Assembly (NCBI GenBank): GCA_964450835.1
Contig: CAYVEQ010000060.1
Location: 1 to 8,212, forward strand
Length of the DNA stretch: 8,212 bases
From: Caccocola sp964450835
GTDB taxonomy: Bacteria > Synergistota > Synergistia > Synergistales > Synergistaceae
Direction of reading: 5' to 3'
Program-made: the position numbers and the translations under genes
In this document: positions 1 through 6,385 of the stretch, one piece after another
Numbering within the stretch: the first letter of the stretch is position 1
How the letters are laid out: each line of letters opens with the position of its first letter
Notes under the pieces: model-generated
What the model saw: the letters and a program-made list of their open reading frames with translations, nothing else
Databases searched by the model: none
Told to the model about the DNA's origin: nothing

Positions 1-6
1 CTAGTT

Positions 7-27
7 GCGCCGCGCGACCTGCGGCGC
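7..27. repeat. 7-bp inverted repeat upstream of ompH
   Basis: GCGCCGC (7-13) and GCGGCGC (21-27) are perfect inverted arms around a 7-base loop. No T-tract follows on the plus strand, so this is not a convincing terminator. It may be a leftover intercistronic hairpin or part of a truncated upstream gene. Each plus-strand frame across 1-111 hits a stop (at 2-4, 46-48 or 105-107) and none gives a recognisable protein, so no upstream gene is called. Confidence 0.25.
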
Positions 28-111
28 TATGGACAAGAACGGCGATAGGTTATACAATCCTGTCATGCGCGAAAATAACAACAAAGCGTAAAAACAGCAG
101 GAGGTAAGGGA

Positions 112-537
112 ATGAAAAAAATCTTGGTATTGTTGCTGGCCGCCGCAGCTATCTTGGCCGTTGCCGGCGCGTCCTGCGCGGCGGATGACGTGGTCGGTTA
201 CGTGGACGATATACAGGTGCTTAGGCAGTATCCTAAGTTCGAGCAGGCCCGTAAGCAGCTTGATGAACTTGCCAGCAAGAAGTCAAACACTGCCAAAACA
301 GCTTTCGATAAAGAGACGGACGACAGCAAGAAAGATGAAATATTCCAGACGTTCCAGCTCGAAATGCGCGAAGAAGAGGCCAAGGTCATGAACCCGATAC
401 TCAAAGAGGTCAATGAAACGATAGAAAAAGTCGCCAAGCAGAAAGGCGTTACAATCGTGGTCAACAGGGCTCTTGTCTACTACGGCGGCATCGACCTGAC
501 GCAGGATGTCATCAACGCTCTTAAAACTTCAAAATAA
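112..537 (+). CDS. ompH: OmpH/Skp-family periplasmic chaperone
   Basis: This is a 141-residue protein of the OmpH/Skp family. These are periplasmic holdases that keep outer-membrane proteins soluble on their way to the BAM complex. Residues 1-24 form a signal peptide: Met-Lys-Lys, then a Leu/Ala-rich core, with likely signal peptidase I cleavage near Ser-Cys-Ala-Ala. Cys22 is not in a good lipobox, because Gly stands at -3. The mature protein opens with VVGYVDDIQVLRQYPKF, the typical Skp start (hydrophobic strand, then a Tyr-Pro). A charged Lys/Glu/Gln-rich stretch (about residues 45-110) fits the coiled-coil tentacle. The C-terminal strand (about 112-128, VTIVVNRALVYYGG) and the closing DLTQDVINALK match the family. 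Length is slightly short but normal. The start is fixed by AGGAGG at 99-104, 7 bases ahead of the ATG. A terminator follows, so it is the last gene of its transcript. Confidence 0.9.
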   Translation: MKKILVLLLAAAAILAVAGASCAADDVVGYVDDIQVLRQYPKFEQARKQLDELASKKSNTAKTAFDKETDDSKKDEIFQTFQLEMREEEAKVMNPILKEVNETIEKVAKQKGVTIVVNRALVYYGGIDLTQDVINALKTSK

Positions 538-555
538 CGGCAAACAGACAAAGAC

Positions 556-581
556 ACGCCGCCTGGGAGGCGGCGTTTTTT
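556..581 (+). terminator. Rho-independent terminator after ompH
   Basis: CGCCGCCT (557-564) pairs with AGGCGGCG (568-575) around a GGG loop. An extra A-T pair extends the stem, and six Ts follow (576-581). The stem is GC-rich with an immediate U-tract, a textbook intrinsic terminator 19 bases past the ompH stop. It separates ompH from glnN. Confidence 0.92.
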
Positions 582-686
582 GTGCGCGGACTCGCTCCGG
601 CGGGTTTCGCGGCACGCGCGAATGTTTTCACCCTCTGCCGCGCCGGGGCTATTTAGCTAAAAACTGCTTAGATTGTTGTATAACCA

Positions 687-773
687 GCGTTATGATGCGC
701 AATGTGATAATTAAGCGCGTTATTTTGTGTTTTCACGTGCTTATGTGTTGACATAATTTGAATAAAGCGTTAT
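687..773 (+). promoter_or_regulatory. Three phased GCGTTAT repeats before glnN
   Basis: The heptamer GCGTTAT occurs at 687-693, 717-723 and 767-773. The start-to-start spacings are 30 and 50 bases, whole multiples of about ten, so all copies face the same side of the helix. The third copy overlaps the -10 hexamer of the glnN promoter. That placement would suit a regulator binding site (repression at the third copy, or looping), but no known factor is recognised. The rest of 582-747 contains a 10-bp palindrome TTTAGCTAAA (652-661) and an extended -10-like TGTGATAAT (703-711) without a matching -35. Confidence 0.35.
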
Positions 774-776
774 TAT
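748..776 (+). promoter_or_regulatory. Sigma-70 promoter of glnN
   Basis: TTGACA (748-753, perfect -35) is separated by exactly 17 bases from TATTAT (771-776, 5 of 6 to the -10 consensus). Transcription should start near 783, leaving a leader of about 33 bases before the glnN ATG at 816. Such a leader is too short to hold a riboswitch, so control is more likely at initiation or on the enzyme. Confidence 0.85.
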
Positions 777-815
777 TTCCGTATTGAATCGATGTTTAAG
801 CGCGAGGTGGTAATT

Positions 816-2903
816 ATGGCAAAAGTGGAAGAGATTTTCGGCTCTATGGTGTTCAACGACGCGACGATGAAGCAGCGCCTTCCAAAGGAGACCTACCGAG
901 CGTTGAAAAATTCCGTCAAAGAAGGGACTCCGGTTACGCGCGACGTCGCGAACGTAGTGGCAAACGCGATGAAGGACTGGGCCGTGGAGAAGGGCGCGAC
1001 GCACTTCACGCACTGGTTCCAGCCGATGACCGGAATCACGGCCGAAAAGCATGACAGTTTCATTTCCCCGATAGGCAGCGGCGCGGTGATAATGGAGTTC
1101 TCCGGCAAAGAGCTGATCAAGGGCGAACCGGACGCCTCCTCTTTCCCGTCGGGCGGGCTGCGCGCGACCTTTGAAGCTCGCGGCTACACCGCGTGGGATC
1201 CGACTTCTTACGCCTTTATAAAAGAAAACACGCTCTGCATACCCACAGTATTTTGCTCCTACGGCGGTGAAGTGCTCGACAAAAAGACGCCTCTTCTCCG
1301 TTCAATGGACGTCATCAACGTTCAGGCGCTGCGCATACTGCGTCTGTTTGGCAACAACACGGCAACGCGCGTCATAACGACTGTAGGGCCTGAGCAGGAA
1401 TATTTTCTTGTTGACAAAGAGCTTTACAAAAAGCGCAAAGACCTGCGCTACACGGGGCGCACGCTCTTCGGAGCGAAGCCGCCCAAAGGGCAGGAGCTTG
1501 ACGATCACTATTTCGGTGCTATAAAGCCGCGCGTCGCGAAGTTTATGGCGGAGCTTGACGAAGAACTTTGGAAGCTCGGCATCTTGGCCAAGACGGAGCA
1601 TAACGAGGTCGCTCCGTCGCAGCACGAGCTTGCTCCGGTTTTCAGCGACACGAACACAGGCTGCGACCACAACCAGCTCACGATGGAAATGATGAAAAAA
1701 GTCGCGGATCGCAACGGCCTTGTCTGCCTGCTTCACGAAAAGCCCTTCGCAGAGGTCAACGGCTCCGGCAAACATGTCAACTGGTCGATAGCGACCGACG
1801 AAGGCGCAAACCTCCTCGATCCGGGGAAGACCCCCTCCGAGAACGCTCAGTTCCTCCTTTTCCTCTGCGCCGTCATTAAGGGCGTTGACGAATATCAGGA
1901 TATGCTCCGCGCCACGGTTGCGACTGCGGCCAACGACCACAGGCTTGGAGGCAACGAGGCGCCGCCGGCGGTCATCTCGATGTTTATAGGCTCAGAACTT
2001 TCGGAAATACTTGACTCGATTGAGGAAGGCCGCCTTTACAACGGGCGCTCGGTGAGCCGCATGGAAATAGGCGTAGACACTTTGCCCGTATTCAGCAAAG
2101 ACGCTACAGACCGCAACAGGACGTCGCCCTTCGCCTTTACCGGCAACAAATTTGAGTTCCGTATGCTCGGTTCTAGCCAGTCAATAGCCGGCCCCTGCAT
2201 AGTTTTGAACACTGTGGTTGCCGAGGAGCTTGAGCAGTTCGCGGATATTCTCGAAGGCGCGGAGGATTTTAACGCTGCTCTCAACGAGCTGATCAAAAAG
2301 ACCATACGAGGACACAAGCGCATTCTCTTTAACGGCAACGGCTATGACGAGTCGTGGATAGCCGAGGCGGAGCGCCGTGGCCTCTCCAATTACAGGACGA
2401 CGCCCGAGGCCATGCCGCACTACGTGGACGAGAAGAATATCGCGCTCTTTTCAAAACACAATGTATTCAACGAAATTGAAATGCGCTCGCGCTGCGAAGT
2501 GCACCTCGAGAACTACTGCAAAGTGATACGCATAGAGGCTCTCACAATGGCAGAGATGGTACGCAAGGATATAATCCCGGCGGCCTACAGCTACTTGAAA
2601 CGCCTCAGTGAAACGGCCGTCGCTATCAAAGAGGCCTGCCCGGACATCGGTTGCGCTATGGAGATAAAAATGCTCAAACATCTGCGCGGTTACACAGATT
2701 CGCTTTATATGAACCTGGGGGAGCTTGAGAAGGCTCTGGACTCCGTGCCAGAGGCTGAAGAACTTGTAAAGGCCGTCTACTACAAAGACAATGTCATTCC
2801 GATAATGGAGGCTCTGCGCTCCACCGCCGATGAAATAGAGAAGTTCGTCGGGGAGAAATACTGGCCGTACCCGACTTACGGAGAGCTGTTATACAGCGTC
2901 TGA
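816..2903 (+). CDS. glnN: Type III glutamine synthetase GlnN
   Basis: Cytoplasmic glutamine synthetase of the GSIII class: glutamate + NH3 + ATP gives glutamine. It is 695 residues long, normal for GSIII and much longer than GSI or GSII. Landmarks are the N-terminal GSIII segment (VFNDATMKQRLPK), GPEQEYF from residue 191 (acidic metal ligands), HNEVAPSQHELAP (Glu metal site), HEKPFAEVNGSGKH at 307-320 (glutamate and ammonia site), NDHRLGGNEAPP from 373, and DRNRTSPFAFTGNKFEFR from 432 (ATP and phosphate contacts). The C-terminus YWPYPTYGELLYSV is typical of the class. I chose ATG 816 over the in-frame ATG at 792. GAGGTGG at 804-810 lies 5 bases ahead of 816, while 792 would sit about 9 bases into the mRNA with no ribosome binding site. 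It is transcribed alone, between two terminators. No defect is seen. Confidence 0.97.
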   Translation: MAKVEEIFGSMVFNDATMKQRLPKETYRALKNSVKEGTPVTRDVANVVANAMKDWAVEKGATHFTHWFQPMTGITAEKHDSFISPIGSGAVIMEFSGKELIKGEPDASSFPSGGLRATFEARGYTAWDPTSYAFIKENTLCIPTVFCSYGGEVLDKKTPLLRSMDVINVQALRILRLFGNNTATRVITTVGPEQEYFLVDKELYKKRKDLRYTGRTLFGAKPPKGQELDDHYFGAIKPRVAKFMAELDEELWKLGILAKTEHNEVAPSQHELAPVFSDTNTGCDHNQLTMEMMKKVADRNGLVCLLHEKPFAEVNGSGKHVNWSIATDEGANLLDPGKTPSENAQFLLFLCAVIKGVDEYQDMLRATVATAANDHRLGGNEAPPAVISMFIGSELSEILDSIEEGRLYNGRSVSRMEIGVDTLPVFSKDATDRNRTSPFAFTGNKFEFRMLGSSQSIAGPCIVLNTVVAEELEQFADILEGAEDFNAALNELIKKTIRGHKRILFNGNGYDESWIAEAERRGLSNYRTTPEAMPHYVDEKNIALFSKHNVFNEIEMRSRCEVHLENYCKVIRIEALTMAEMVRKDIIPAAYSYLKRLSETAVAIKEACPDIGCAMEIKMLKHLRGYTDSLYMNLGELEKALDSVPEAEELVKAVYYKDNVIPIMEALRSTADEIEKFVGEKYWPYPTYGELLYSV

Positions 2904-2988
2904 CAAAATCCCCTTACTACCGAACAGCGCACGGGGCGTTTCTTGCTGGACGTCCCGCGCGCCGTTCCCGCGCTTACGGCTAAGGCGC

Positions 2989-3029
2989 AAAAAATCGCGA
3001 AGGCCTTTTTACGGCTTTCGCGATTTTTT
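2989..3029. terminator. Bidirectional terminator between convergent units
   Basis: The arm at 2989-3005 (A6 TCGCGAAGGCC) pairs with 3013-3029 (GGCTTTCGCGA T6) over 17 positions with a single G-T wobble, around a 7-base loop. A-tract and T-tract flank the stem, so it works in both directions. It ends glnN from the left and the flavoredoxin/CxxC operon from the right. Confidence 0.88.
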
Positions 3030-3045
3030 ACGCGGTGCGCGCGGC

Positions 3046-3059
3046 GCGCCGGCCGGCGC
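3046..3059. repeat. 14-bp GC-only palindrome
   Basis: GCGCCGGCCGGCGC is a perfect palindrome immediately beyond the stop codon of the CxxC protein, between it and the bidirectional terminator. It could reinforce 3'-end formation of the minus-strand transcript. No binding protein is suggested by the sequence. Confidence 0.35.
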
Positions 3060-3061
3060 CG

Positions 3062-3214
3062 CTACTTTGCGTCGTTTTCGTCTTCGAAAGGGATTTTGTG
3101 TTCCTCCGCGCACTCGTAGCAGATTACGACGGTTTCTCCGTTTTCGTCTGTCGCTTCGTGGAAGAGGTCGCAGCATTCACGCAGCGGCTTCTCGCATATG
3201 GCGCATCTAAGCAT
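3062..3214 (-). CDS. Small two-CxxC (zinc-ribbon-like) protein
   Basis: This is a 50-residue acidic protein with two CxxC knuckles, Cys4-Ala-Ile-Cys7 and Cys32-Tyr-Glu-Cys35, 24 residues apart. That spacing could hold one Zn (or Fe) in a ribbon- or rubredoxin-like fold. An extra Cys14-Cys15 pair sits between them, and the tail is Asp/Glu-rich. I do not recognise a named family. The start is well set: on the minus strand AGGAGG lies about 8 bases before ATG 3214. The frame is open further upstream (an ATG at 3346), but that extension lies inside the flavoredoxin gene and reads as a shadow. The gene overlaps the end of the flavoredoxin gene by 8 bases, so the two are probably co-transcribed and translationally coupled. 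The protein may be a redox or structural partner, which is inference only. Confidence 0.78.
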   Translation of the reverse strand: MLRCAICEKPLRECCDLFHEATDENGETVVICYECAEEHKIPFEDENDAK

Positions 3215-3788
3215 TATCTTTTCGCCTCCTGTTTTCACGGACGGAAAATCCGAATTTCCCAAGGTCACGTCCGAGAGCGCGGTATCTGCCGTGAACGTAG
3301 GCGATAAGCCGGGCGCGGTCAAGACGCAGAGAGTTTTTGGAATCAAGCAGAAAATCTTCTACATTTACGGCCAGAACATCGGCTATGAACATATCATGGC
3401 TTCCCAGCTCGAGGCGCCGCGTGACGCGGCATTCTATATTCACGGGGCTTTCCTCAATCAGCGGAGCCGATACCGCTGTGGCCGCAGCCGGAGTGAGACG
3501 GCAGAGGCGGAACTTTTGCACGTCGCGCCCGGACTTTACTCCACAAAGGTCGGCGGCGCGCGCCAACCGCTCGGTAGTCAGGTTTATGACAAATTCGCCG
3601 CTTTCTTTAATCATGGCGTATGAATGACGTTCCGGACGCACGGAGACGTAAGCCATCGGCGGTTCGCTGTTTACCGTTCCTGTCCACGCGGCCGTTATTA
3701 TATTGGATTTTTTCATTGTGCCGCAGGTGACCATCACAGGCGGCAAAGGATATAGCAGAGTTCCCGGTTTCCACGTGAGCTTCGGCAG
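3207..3788 (-). CDS. Flavoredoxin-like flavin reductase family protein
   Basis: FMN-binding split-barrel protein of the flavin reductase/flavoredoxin family, which uses bound FMN to carry electrons in anaerobes. From the proposed start it has 193 residues, normal for the family. Family landmarks are KLTWKPGTLLYPLPPVMVTCG at the N-terminus, then NIITAAWTGTVNSEPPMAYVSV, the strand around GEFVINL, SGRDVQKF, GSHDMFIADVLAVNVE, and the C-terminal YRALGRDLGKFGFSV. The reading frame extends back to ATG 3899, but those 37 extra residues carry no conserved sequence. A perfect TATAAT lies inside them, and ATG 3899 has no ribosome binding site. AAAAGGAG (3804-3797) followed by 8 bases points to CTG 3788, giving (M)PKLTWKPG, exactly where relatives begin. 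GTG 3797 is an alternative but abuts the Shine-Dalgarno. The gene is first in an operon with the CxxC protein. Confidence 0.85.
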   Translation of the reverse strand: MPKLTWKPGTLLYPLPPVMVTCGTMKKSNIITAAWTGTVNSEPPMAYVSVRPERHSYAMIKESGEFVINLTTERLARAADLCGVKSGRDVQKFRLCRLTPAAATAVSAPLIEESPVNIECRVTRRLELGSHDMFIADVLAVNVEDFLLDSKNSLRLDRARLIAYVHGRYRALGRDLGKFGFSVRENRRRKDNA

Positions 3789-3845
3789 AGTTATCACTCC
3801 TTTTGTCGGCGGGTAGAGGGAAGATTCTTGTTTTCCGCTTAGCTT

Positions 3846-3851
3846 ATTATA
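3846..3851 (-). promoter_or_regulatory. -10 element for the flavoredoxin operon
   Basis: On the minus strand TATAAT is a perfect -10 hexamer about 58 bases before CTG 3788, predicting transcription from near 3839. The -35 is poor (TTAGCG at 18-base spacing is the best), so it may depend on an activator. In the same divergent stretch, TCGCG (3867-3871) and CGCGA (3884-3888) form a small inverted repeat, and TAAAAT (3873-3878) is a possible plus-strand -10 for the MBL gene, also with a weak -35. Confidence 0.45.
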
Positions 3852-3932
3852 GTACCCCAAGACGATTCGCGCTAAAATTATTTCGCGAGTCCGCTTCATA
3901 TACGAGCGCTTAGCTTACAGGAGGGCTGTCCG

Positions 3933-4850
3933 ATGGCATGTAACGAACTTTTTCCCGGTTTTTATGAAATCAATATACCGATACCGCGCGGCGGCTTCGA
4001 ATCGTTCCTTGACGTCTGGCTGATAAAGGACGAAGTGCGCGGACAGAATATCCTTGTGGAGACCGGTCCGGCGAGTGCAGTGCCTGAACTCTTCGCGTGC
4101 CTTGATGAGTTGGGGCGGCCCGAGATTGATTATCTGATTTACACACACATACATCTCGATCACGCGGGAGGCGCCGGCCATTTCGTGAAGCGCTTCGGCG
4201 ACGTGAAAATCCTGGCTCCCGTGAAAGGACGCCGGCATCTTATAGATCCGTCGCGGCTTATCGCGGGGAGCAGCGTTGCTCTGGGCAGTCTTTGCGACTC
4301 CTACGGAACGCCGATACCCGTGCCGGTGGAGAATATGATGACAGATTGTGAGGAAATCCCGGGGTTGACCGCAATAGAAACTCCGGGTCACGCGCCGCAC
4401 CACAGCTCTTACATTTATGAAACGGGAGGACGGAGAATGCTTTTCGCGGGTGAGGCGGCGGGCTGCTGGTTTCGTCTTGAAGACGGGAGTTATTTCACCC
4501 GTCCCGCCACGCCTCATAAATTTTTATACGATACGGCAATGGAGTCGCTTGACAAACTGCTTGCTCTTGACAACATAGATATTGTCTGTTTTCCGCATTC
4601 AGGCTGGCTTACGGATGCGCGCGAGGCCTTCTGCCGCGCGAAAAAACAGATGGAGCTGTGGCTGGAGATACTTTCATCGCTTCCGGCGGATACCGGCATC
4701 GAGGAGGCGGTAGACGAACTTATGAGGCGCGACCCGGTGATGAACGGGATTGATATGCTTCCCGAAAATATCAGAAAACGCGAGATGTTCTTCATAGGAC
4801 AGTCCGCAAAAGGGTACCTCGGGTGGATAAAATCCGGCGCCGGCAAGTGA
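3933..4850 (+). CDS. Metallo-beta-lactamase-fold hydrolase
   Basis: This is a 305-residue cytoplasmic MBL-fold metallohydrolase (COG0491-like) with no signal peptide. The metal motif is intact: THIHLDHAGG gives His72-x-His74-x-Asp76-His77, followed by His153 (TPGHAPHH) and His222 (FPHSG). The usual bridging Asp (in F-x-G-D) is replaced by Glu174 in FAGEAAG, and the early LVDTG motif reads LVETG (Glu43). About 65 residues after His222 form a helical tail that probably caps the active site. The substrate cannot be read from the sequence. Glyoxalase II, lactonase and related thioester or phosphodiester hydrolases are possible relatives. AGGAGGG (3919-3925) precedes ATG 3933 by 7 bases. The gene is divergent from the flavoredoxin operon and convergent with nfnB, so it is probably monocistronic. 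Confidence 0.88.
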   Translation: MACNELFPGFYEINIPIPRGGFESFLDVWLIKDEVRGQNILVETGPASAVPELFACLDELGRPEIDYLIYTHIHLDHAGGAGHFVKRFGDVKILAPVKGRRHLIDPSRLIAGSSVALGSLCDSYGTPIPVPVENMMTDCEEIPGLTAIETPGHAPHHSSYIYETGGRRMLFAGEAAGCWFRLEDGSYFTRPATPHKFLYDTAMESLDKLLALDNIDIVCFPHSGWLTDAREAFCRAKKQMELWLEILSSLPADTGIEEAVDELMRRDPVMNGIDMLPENIRKREMFFIGQSAKGYLGWIKSGAGK

Positions 4851-4920
4851 TGCGGAACGGCAAACCCCGGCTCGGCTTCGGGAACGGCCGACGAAACTCG
4901 CGCGAGCGTTCTTCTCCGTA

Positions 4921-4952
4921 TAAAAAGCGGCGCGGGATATTCCGCGCCGCTT
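4921..4952 (-). terminator. Terminator of the nfnAB operon
   Basis: AAGCGGCGCGG (4925-4935) pairs with CCGCGCCGCTT (4942-4952) over 11 bp around a 6-base loop. On the minus strand the stem runs into TTTTT (4926-4922), so it ends the nfnB transcript. The plus side carries only TT after the stem, so termination of the convergent MBL gene here would be weaker. The remainder of 4851-4972 shows nothing else. Confidence 0.82.
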
Positions 4953-4972
4953 AACGTCCGGCAACGCCGCGG

Positions 4973-6385
4973 TTACTGCGCCGCCTTTTTTGCAGTGATA
5001 TATTTGTCTATCGCGACCGCGGCCTCTTTGCCGGCTCCCATGGCAAGAATGACTGTCGCGGCTCCGGTTACTATGTCCCCTCCGGCATAGACGCCGGGAA
5101 CCGATGTCGCGCCTGTTGCCGGATCGGCCTCGATGTAGCCCCATTTGTTGAGTTTCATCTCTGGGAAAGTAGAGAGCAGAACTTTGTTCGCCCCCTGGCC
5201 GATCGCTTCGATGGCGCAGTCGGCCTCGACGAAGAACTCGCTGCCTTTGATCGGTACCGGACGGCGGCGGCCCGAGGCGTCAGGCTCGCCAAGCTCCATT
5301 TTGATACAGGTCACGCCTTTGAGCGAGCCGCTGCCGTCGTCTACATATTCAGTGGGGTTGGTGAGCCAGTTGAATATGATTCCCTCTTCCACAGCGTGGT
5401 GGTATTCTTCGATACGGGCGGGAAGTTCTGCGAGCGAGCGGCGGTAGACGATCGTTACCTCCTCCGCGCCTAAGCGCTTCGCGGAGCGCGCCGCGTCCAT
5501 AGCGACGTTGCCTCCTCCGATTACCGCGACTTTGTGCGCCTTCTTGGCCGGCGTGTCGAATTTCGGGAATTCATAGCCGTGCATGAGGTTGATGCGCGTG
5601 AGGTACTCGGAAGCGGAATAGACTCCGTTCAGCGTCGAGCCGGGGATGCCTTGGAAATGGGGCGCGCCCGCGCCGACGGCGATATAGCAGGCGTCGTACT
5701 CTTTCATTATTTCCTGCATTGTTATCGTCTTGCCTACGACTGCGTTGCATTCGATTTCAACGCCGAGTTTTCGCATTGCCTCGATTTCCATCCTGACGAT
5801 TTTCTTCGGGAGACGGAACTCCGGGATGCCGTAGACGAGGACTCCGCCCGCGGCGTGGAGCGCTTCGAATATCTTGACTTCATAGCCGAGCTTTGCCAAG
5901 TCGCCCGCGACGGTAAGGCTTGAAGGGCCGGCGCCGACTACCGCCACTTTGCCTTTCTTTTCACCCTCGCGGGGCTTCGGCTGCGTGTCTTCCTGCGCGT
6001 ATTTCCAATCGGCTACAAGGCGTTCGAGTTTGCCTATCGCGACAGGCTCGTAGCCTCTTATCCGGCCGACGGTGCAGAGGCCCTCGCACTGTGTTTCCTG
6101 CGGGCAGACACGTCCGCAGACGGCGGGCAGGTTGGTGTACAAATCCATGACCGCGGCGGCGCCCGCCATGTCTCCCTCTTTAACGCACTTGATGAACGCG
6201 GGAATATCTATTTTAACAGGGCAGCCGGCGACGCAGGGCTTCGTTCTGCACTGCAGGCAGCGTCCAGCCTCGGTCTTTCCCTCTTCGAGAGTATATCCGA
6301 GGCAGACTTCGCCGAAATTGCTTCTGCGTACTTCTGGGTCCTGTTCCTTAATGGGGGTCTTCCATCTTGAAAATGTTACTGCCAT
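4973..6385 (-). CDS. nfnB: NfnAB large subunit (glutamate synthase-like)
   Basis: Large subunit of the NADH-dependent reduced ferredoxin:NADP+ oxidoreductase. Databases often call it gltA, glutamate synthase (NADPH) small chain. It is 470 residues long, the expected size. The N-terminal domain carries two [4Fe-4S] sites: Cys43, Cys46, Cys51 and Cys55 (CLQCRTKPCVAGC), and Cys90, Cys94, Cys100 and Cys104. A first Rossmann motif, VVGAGPSSLTVAG from residue 149, binds FAD. A second, VIGGGNVAMDAAR from 288 followed by Arg315-Arg316, fits NADPH. VYAGGDIVTGAATVILAMG from 432 closes the FAD site. It overlaps nfnA by 10 bases, with an AGGTGA Shine-Dalgarno inside the end of nfnA. No glutamate synthase large (amidotransferase) subunit is present here, and the nfnA neighbour makes the bifurcating enzyme the better call. 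Only the label, not the fold, is uncertain. Confidence 0.93.
   Translation of the reverse strand: MAVTFSRWKTPIKEQDPEVRRSNFGEVCLGYTLEEGKTEAGRCLQCRTKPCVAGCPVKIDIPAFIKCVKEGDMAGAAAVMDLYTNLPAVCGRVCPQETQCEGLCTVGRIRGYEPVAIGKLERLVADWKYAQEDTQPKPREGEKKGKVAVVGAGPSSLTVAGDLAKLGYEVKIFEALHAAGGVLVYGIPEFRLPKKIVRMEIEAMRKLGVEIECNAVVGKTITMQEIMKEYDACYIAVGAGAPHFQGIPGSTLNGVYSASEYLTRINLMHGYEFPKFDTPAKKAHKVAVIGGGNVAMDAARSAKRLGAEEVTIVYRRSLAELPARIEEYHHAVEEGIIFNWLTNPTEYVDDGSGSLKGVTCIKMELGEPDASGRRRPVPIKGSEFFVEADCAIEAIGQGANKVLLSTFPEMKLNKWGYIEADPATGATSVPGVYAGGDIVTGAATVILAMGAGKEAAVAIDKYITAKKAAQ

Noticed and set aside
5..107. Tail of an upstream coding sequence
   Set aside because: All three plus frames stop within the first 107 bases and none gives a recognisable protein end, so a gene cannot be supported.
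792..815. Earlier ATG for glnN at 792
   Set aside because: It would lie about 9 bases from the predicted transcription start without a Shine-Dalgarno, whereas ATG 816 has GAGGTGG at proper spacing and gives the usual N-terminus.
1302..1940. 212-codon open frame on the minus strand inside glnN
   Set aside because: It is fully antisense to a strongly conserved glutamine synthetase, has no family features, and is explained by codon bias.
3915..4517. 200-codon minus-strand frame opposite the MBL gene
   Set aside because: The MBL gene has an intact metal motif and a good Shine-Dalgarno. The antisense frame has neither features nor a start signal.
5534..5923. 129-codon plus-strand open frame within nfnB
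   Set aside because: It is a shadow of the conserved FAD-binding part of nfnB with no ribosome binding site.
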